Assembly (NCBI RefSeq): GCF_022458985.1
Contig: NC_061783.1
Coordinates: 14,949,913 to 15,013,912 of the forward strand
Length of the DNA stretch: 64,000 nucleotides
Origin: Mugil cephalus
Taxonomy: Eukaryota > Chordata > Actinopteri > Mugiliformes > Mugilidae
Reading direction: 5' to 3'
A program made the translations under genes and the position numbers. Shown here one piece after another: positions 61,126-64,000 of the stretch (its first letter is position 1; each line of letters opens with the position of its first letter). Below the pieces are notes generated by a model. The model saw nothing but the letters and a program-made list of their open reading frames with translations, was not told the DNA's origin and made no database searches.

Positions 61126-64000
61126 GTATGATTCTCAGTTTTGGTGTTAGCGTAACTCACTAAACAGTGCTCCCATTGCTTTAAAGTAGTATTTTAATGT
61201 TGTCAGCAACTTGTTTTCTCACAGCTGGGTCTGTCAGCTGTTTTGGGTCCCCCCTCCCCACCCTCCCCTTCATATCTCCCTCTCAGCTGTCAGTACTAGC
61301 AAACATGCGCCCTGCGCTGGTCTGACAGCCAGGAGGGGGGGTAGCATAGCCACCGCTAGCCACCAACGCCTTTGTCACGCTGCATGCTCAACGTTGCTCA
61401 AGTGTTTTACTTTAGGTGAGCTGCCTTGTGTAAGTGTGCACGCAATGCCCGGTTAATCATCCTTAAGTGAAGCCGTCCCGTCGGCATCGAGGGCTTATAA
61501 ACTCCACCTGGAGTGACACTGACAGGCTGGTGTAACAGGATTTACAGGACATATCCCCTCTAGCTAGAGGCGAACGCGTCAAACTTGTGTTATATTGGCT
61601 GTATCGAGTAACAGCATCAACAGTCAGGTCAAGACAGCAAACACTTTTCCCACTTAAGTGGGTGAACTGCTTGTATTATTATTTTTTTCAAATATTTTTT
61701 AGCTAGTGAAACAAACTGGTGCACACCTCCATCTGAAACATACACATTTATTTCTAATAGTTTTGACTGGATGTTTGTGGCATAACCTTGCAGCAGCTCT
61801 GTTATGCTTTTCATACCCAAAACATCTTATCTCAGTTCCCTGCAAGGAGATGTTAACACACGCCGAAGCACTCAAACCTGAGCGTCATGTCCATTTTAAC
61901 TGTGTATACATTTGTAATATACAGTGGTCTCATAATGCATCCTGGAGACAAGTGGCTAAGTGCAGCACTCACAACAGAGTTAATTGTATTTAGTAAATCA
62001 CTGATAATCAGTGCAGCAATCTAGTGTTTGCAGAATAAGTTCACCCTCGCTAAGTTGCTTGTAATTAACTGTGATTAAAATTGCATTTTTACGAATGCAT
62101 CTACACTGCGCTGCAGTTCAGAAACAGGAAAAGAGGAAAGAGTCCCGTAGTCTGCTGTTTGATGAGTCTTTTGGTTACGCCAGGTTTCATTCTCGAGCTC
62201 TGGCTTTCAGGTTTGCTCTGTGGGAAGGAGAAAGAGCATCTCCTCGGTTGTGACTCTGGTATTTTGGCTCATAAAAGGCCCCTCTGTGTTGCAGTGTTCT
62301 GTGTTTTTTCCCACACAGAACCATGTCACCGTGTCCTCACACAAACTTCTGGAGATATTGTGATGTCCCGGGCATTGTTATCAGTCAAAGCTTACATCGA
62401 GGGGCGAGCCAATAAGTGATTCTGACACGATCAGCTGCTTTTCTAGACTTACTAAAACATATTTTAACTAGTTGTTTTACATACATGATTAATTAACCAG
62501 ACTGAATTTTACCTCGGATTGTCTACAGGAATTAAATTTTGTGAAATTTTCATTCTGAATTTAAAGAAATGGGACTTGGCAGCATGAAGATCATGTTCAC
62601 CCGATGAGTCGACGATTGTTTTCTTGGATCATTTGTCTGAGTGAAGGGTGAATTGCACAGAACAGCCTGACTGAAATTACATTTGTACCAAGCAAATGTT
62701 TACCAGACAAACTTATGGGTTGGTTTTTGAAGCCATTAGCTGCATGTATATTGTTGCTTTCACTCACTGGCATGTATGGATGTACTTGCTCAAGGCTTCG
62801 GCTTCCGTTCTCCCGTTACACGAGTGTCTCCTTTTGAGAAAGGTAATCTTCTCTGCGGCGAGGAAGGATGGTGTAAGATTCTGTGCTAGGTCACAGAAAC
62901 ACCTTTTACATTGCTAGGATGGTCTATGGCTTTTATAACACTTTTGTAACAGAGGGATGTCTTCTCTGAACACGATGAACTACTTTTCACTCTTTTTGTA
63001 GCTGCATCCATCCTCGTCCTTGTCATAAGTTTTCTGCGAATGTTAAACAGCGGAGACTTTTTTTTTTTTTTAATGAAACATGAGGGAATAACGTGTCTCA
63101 ACCCATTTGTTTTTCCAGCATGGGGAGGGAACTAATTTGGCTCAGGGGATGCAGACATCATTCATGATGGAGTATAGCATGTTTATTTGTCTCCCTGCTT
63201 CTCTGATCCTGGCGATTTATTAAACGTGTGTTTGCAACTTTATCATGCAGCAGCATCTACAAAATGAGCTACTAGAGCAGTAAACAGTGTTGTGAGCTTG
63301 AGATGCTTCTCTTCTATTTTTGCTAAGAGGATGCTTTGTTTCTTTACATATCTAATTGCTATAGAATTAGGTGTTCACTCCAAATTGGAGAGGCCAGTTA
63401 CTGAACTGTGCACACAGATAATTTTAATATTAATATTGTTTTTTTCTCAGACTTCATGCAGTATAAGCTAAAAGGTCTGTGTCAGTGTTGAGGACAGTAA
63501 AGATATAGGTTGATCTACTTAACCTAGGCCTGAATAGTTAATCCCTCCGGTGTCTAGTCATGGAAGTTCCCTGCACCGCTCTGTGTGATGAATGTAGTTT
63601 GGACTATAAGCACTTAATTTAGAGTTTTAGTTTTTAAAGCCGCAGCTTTTGTCGTCTGTGCTGAGACCGTAAGATACGGAAAACTTTTCTAACTCCCGGT
63701 AAGCCACGCCGTACCGTTTTTAGACGGGATCTCCCGGTGATTGATTGAATGTGAGGGTTTAACAGCTGCCCAGGTTTAATTAGCTGCAACCTGGATGATG
63801 GCTGCACGTAACTTTCTGTGCAGCTCTGGACGCTTTTTGCAGTCTCTTCTGAATACGCTGCGGCATAGTTGCACACACCAAAACTAGTGACTAATGTCGT
63901 GATATCATACCGTGCATGAGGCTGTGTGGGTTTCAGACAGGAACCGGTATCTCCATGCCCGAAATAGTTTATTTATCACAGTGTTTGTGCCAGTAGTTTT
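61126..64000 (+). other. akap9 intron 1 (continues past window)
   Basis: Begins gtatga. 61230-61370 is GC-rich (extended CpG-rich promoter zone); the rest is ordinary sequence. No further akap9 exon, RNA gene or transposon was recognised. Confidence 0.55.

Noticed and set aside
1-64000. CRISPR arrays, operons, prophage or other prokaryotic systems
   Set aside because: The tandem repeats are microsatellites or short minisatellites, and all genes are intron-containing vertebrate genes.

Overview
The window is vertebrate genomic DNA, almost certainly from a teleost fish. It holds interrupted genes with GT-AG introns, AT-rich non-coding sequence, teleost-type interspersed repeats (hAT, Tc1/mariner, L1-clade LINE, MITE-like and LINE-tail fragments) and an egg-coat ZP gene. 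Nothing prokaryotic was seen. Products were named by translating exons by eye and comparing them with remembered family sequences; exon joins were accepted when lengths and reading phases closed.

Layout. (1) 1-14060: a tandem pair of slc39a4 (ZIP4 zinc importer) genes on the plus strand. The window opens at exon 4 of the first copy (3-3399). The second copy is complete in exon content (5828-13394) but has a one-base deletion in exon 7. Both copies carry the same hAT insertion with the same 8-bp target duplication, so the insertion predates the duplication. (2) 13395-19770: a gene-free, repeat-rich interval. (3) 19772-31158, minus strand: recql4 helicase, 28 coding exons. (4) 32822-35545, minus: an unnamed 188-residue gene, probably a ubiquitin-like fold plus a coiled coil. 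(5) 36295-42537, minus: cndp2 dipeptidase, 11 coding exons, two adjacent GC-AG introns. (6) 44245-47549, minus: a zona pellucida (ZP4-like) egg-coat gene with trefoil and ZP domains, 12 exons, one GC-AG intron and a stretch that looks frame-swapped. (7) 48416-53628, minus: dus3l tRNA-dihydrouridine synthase, 15 coding exons. (8) 55174-56325, minus: mterf1, coding sequence in one exon. (9) 61078-61125, plus: first coding exon of akap9 with a CpG-rich promoter; its first intron runs past the window end.

The slc39a4/recql4 neighbourhood echoes human 8q24.3, and mterf1/akap9 are neighbours at human 7q21, which supports those names. The genes do not form one pathway: zinc uptake, replication/repair, dipeptide turnover, egg coat, tRNA modification, mitochondrial transcription and centrosome/Golgi scaffolding lie side by side.

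The observations most worth checking are the frameshift in the second slc39a4 copy, the compensated frame swap in the ZP gene, the three GC-AG introns, and the unnamed 188-residue protein.
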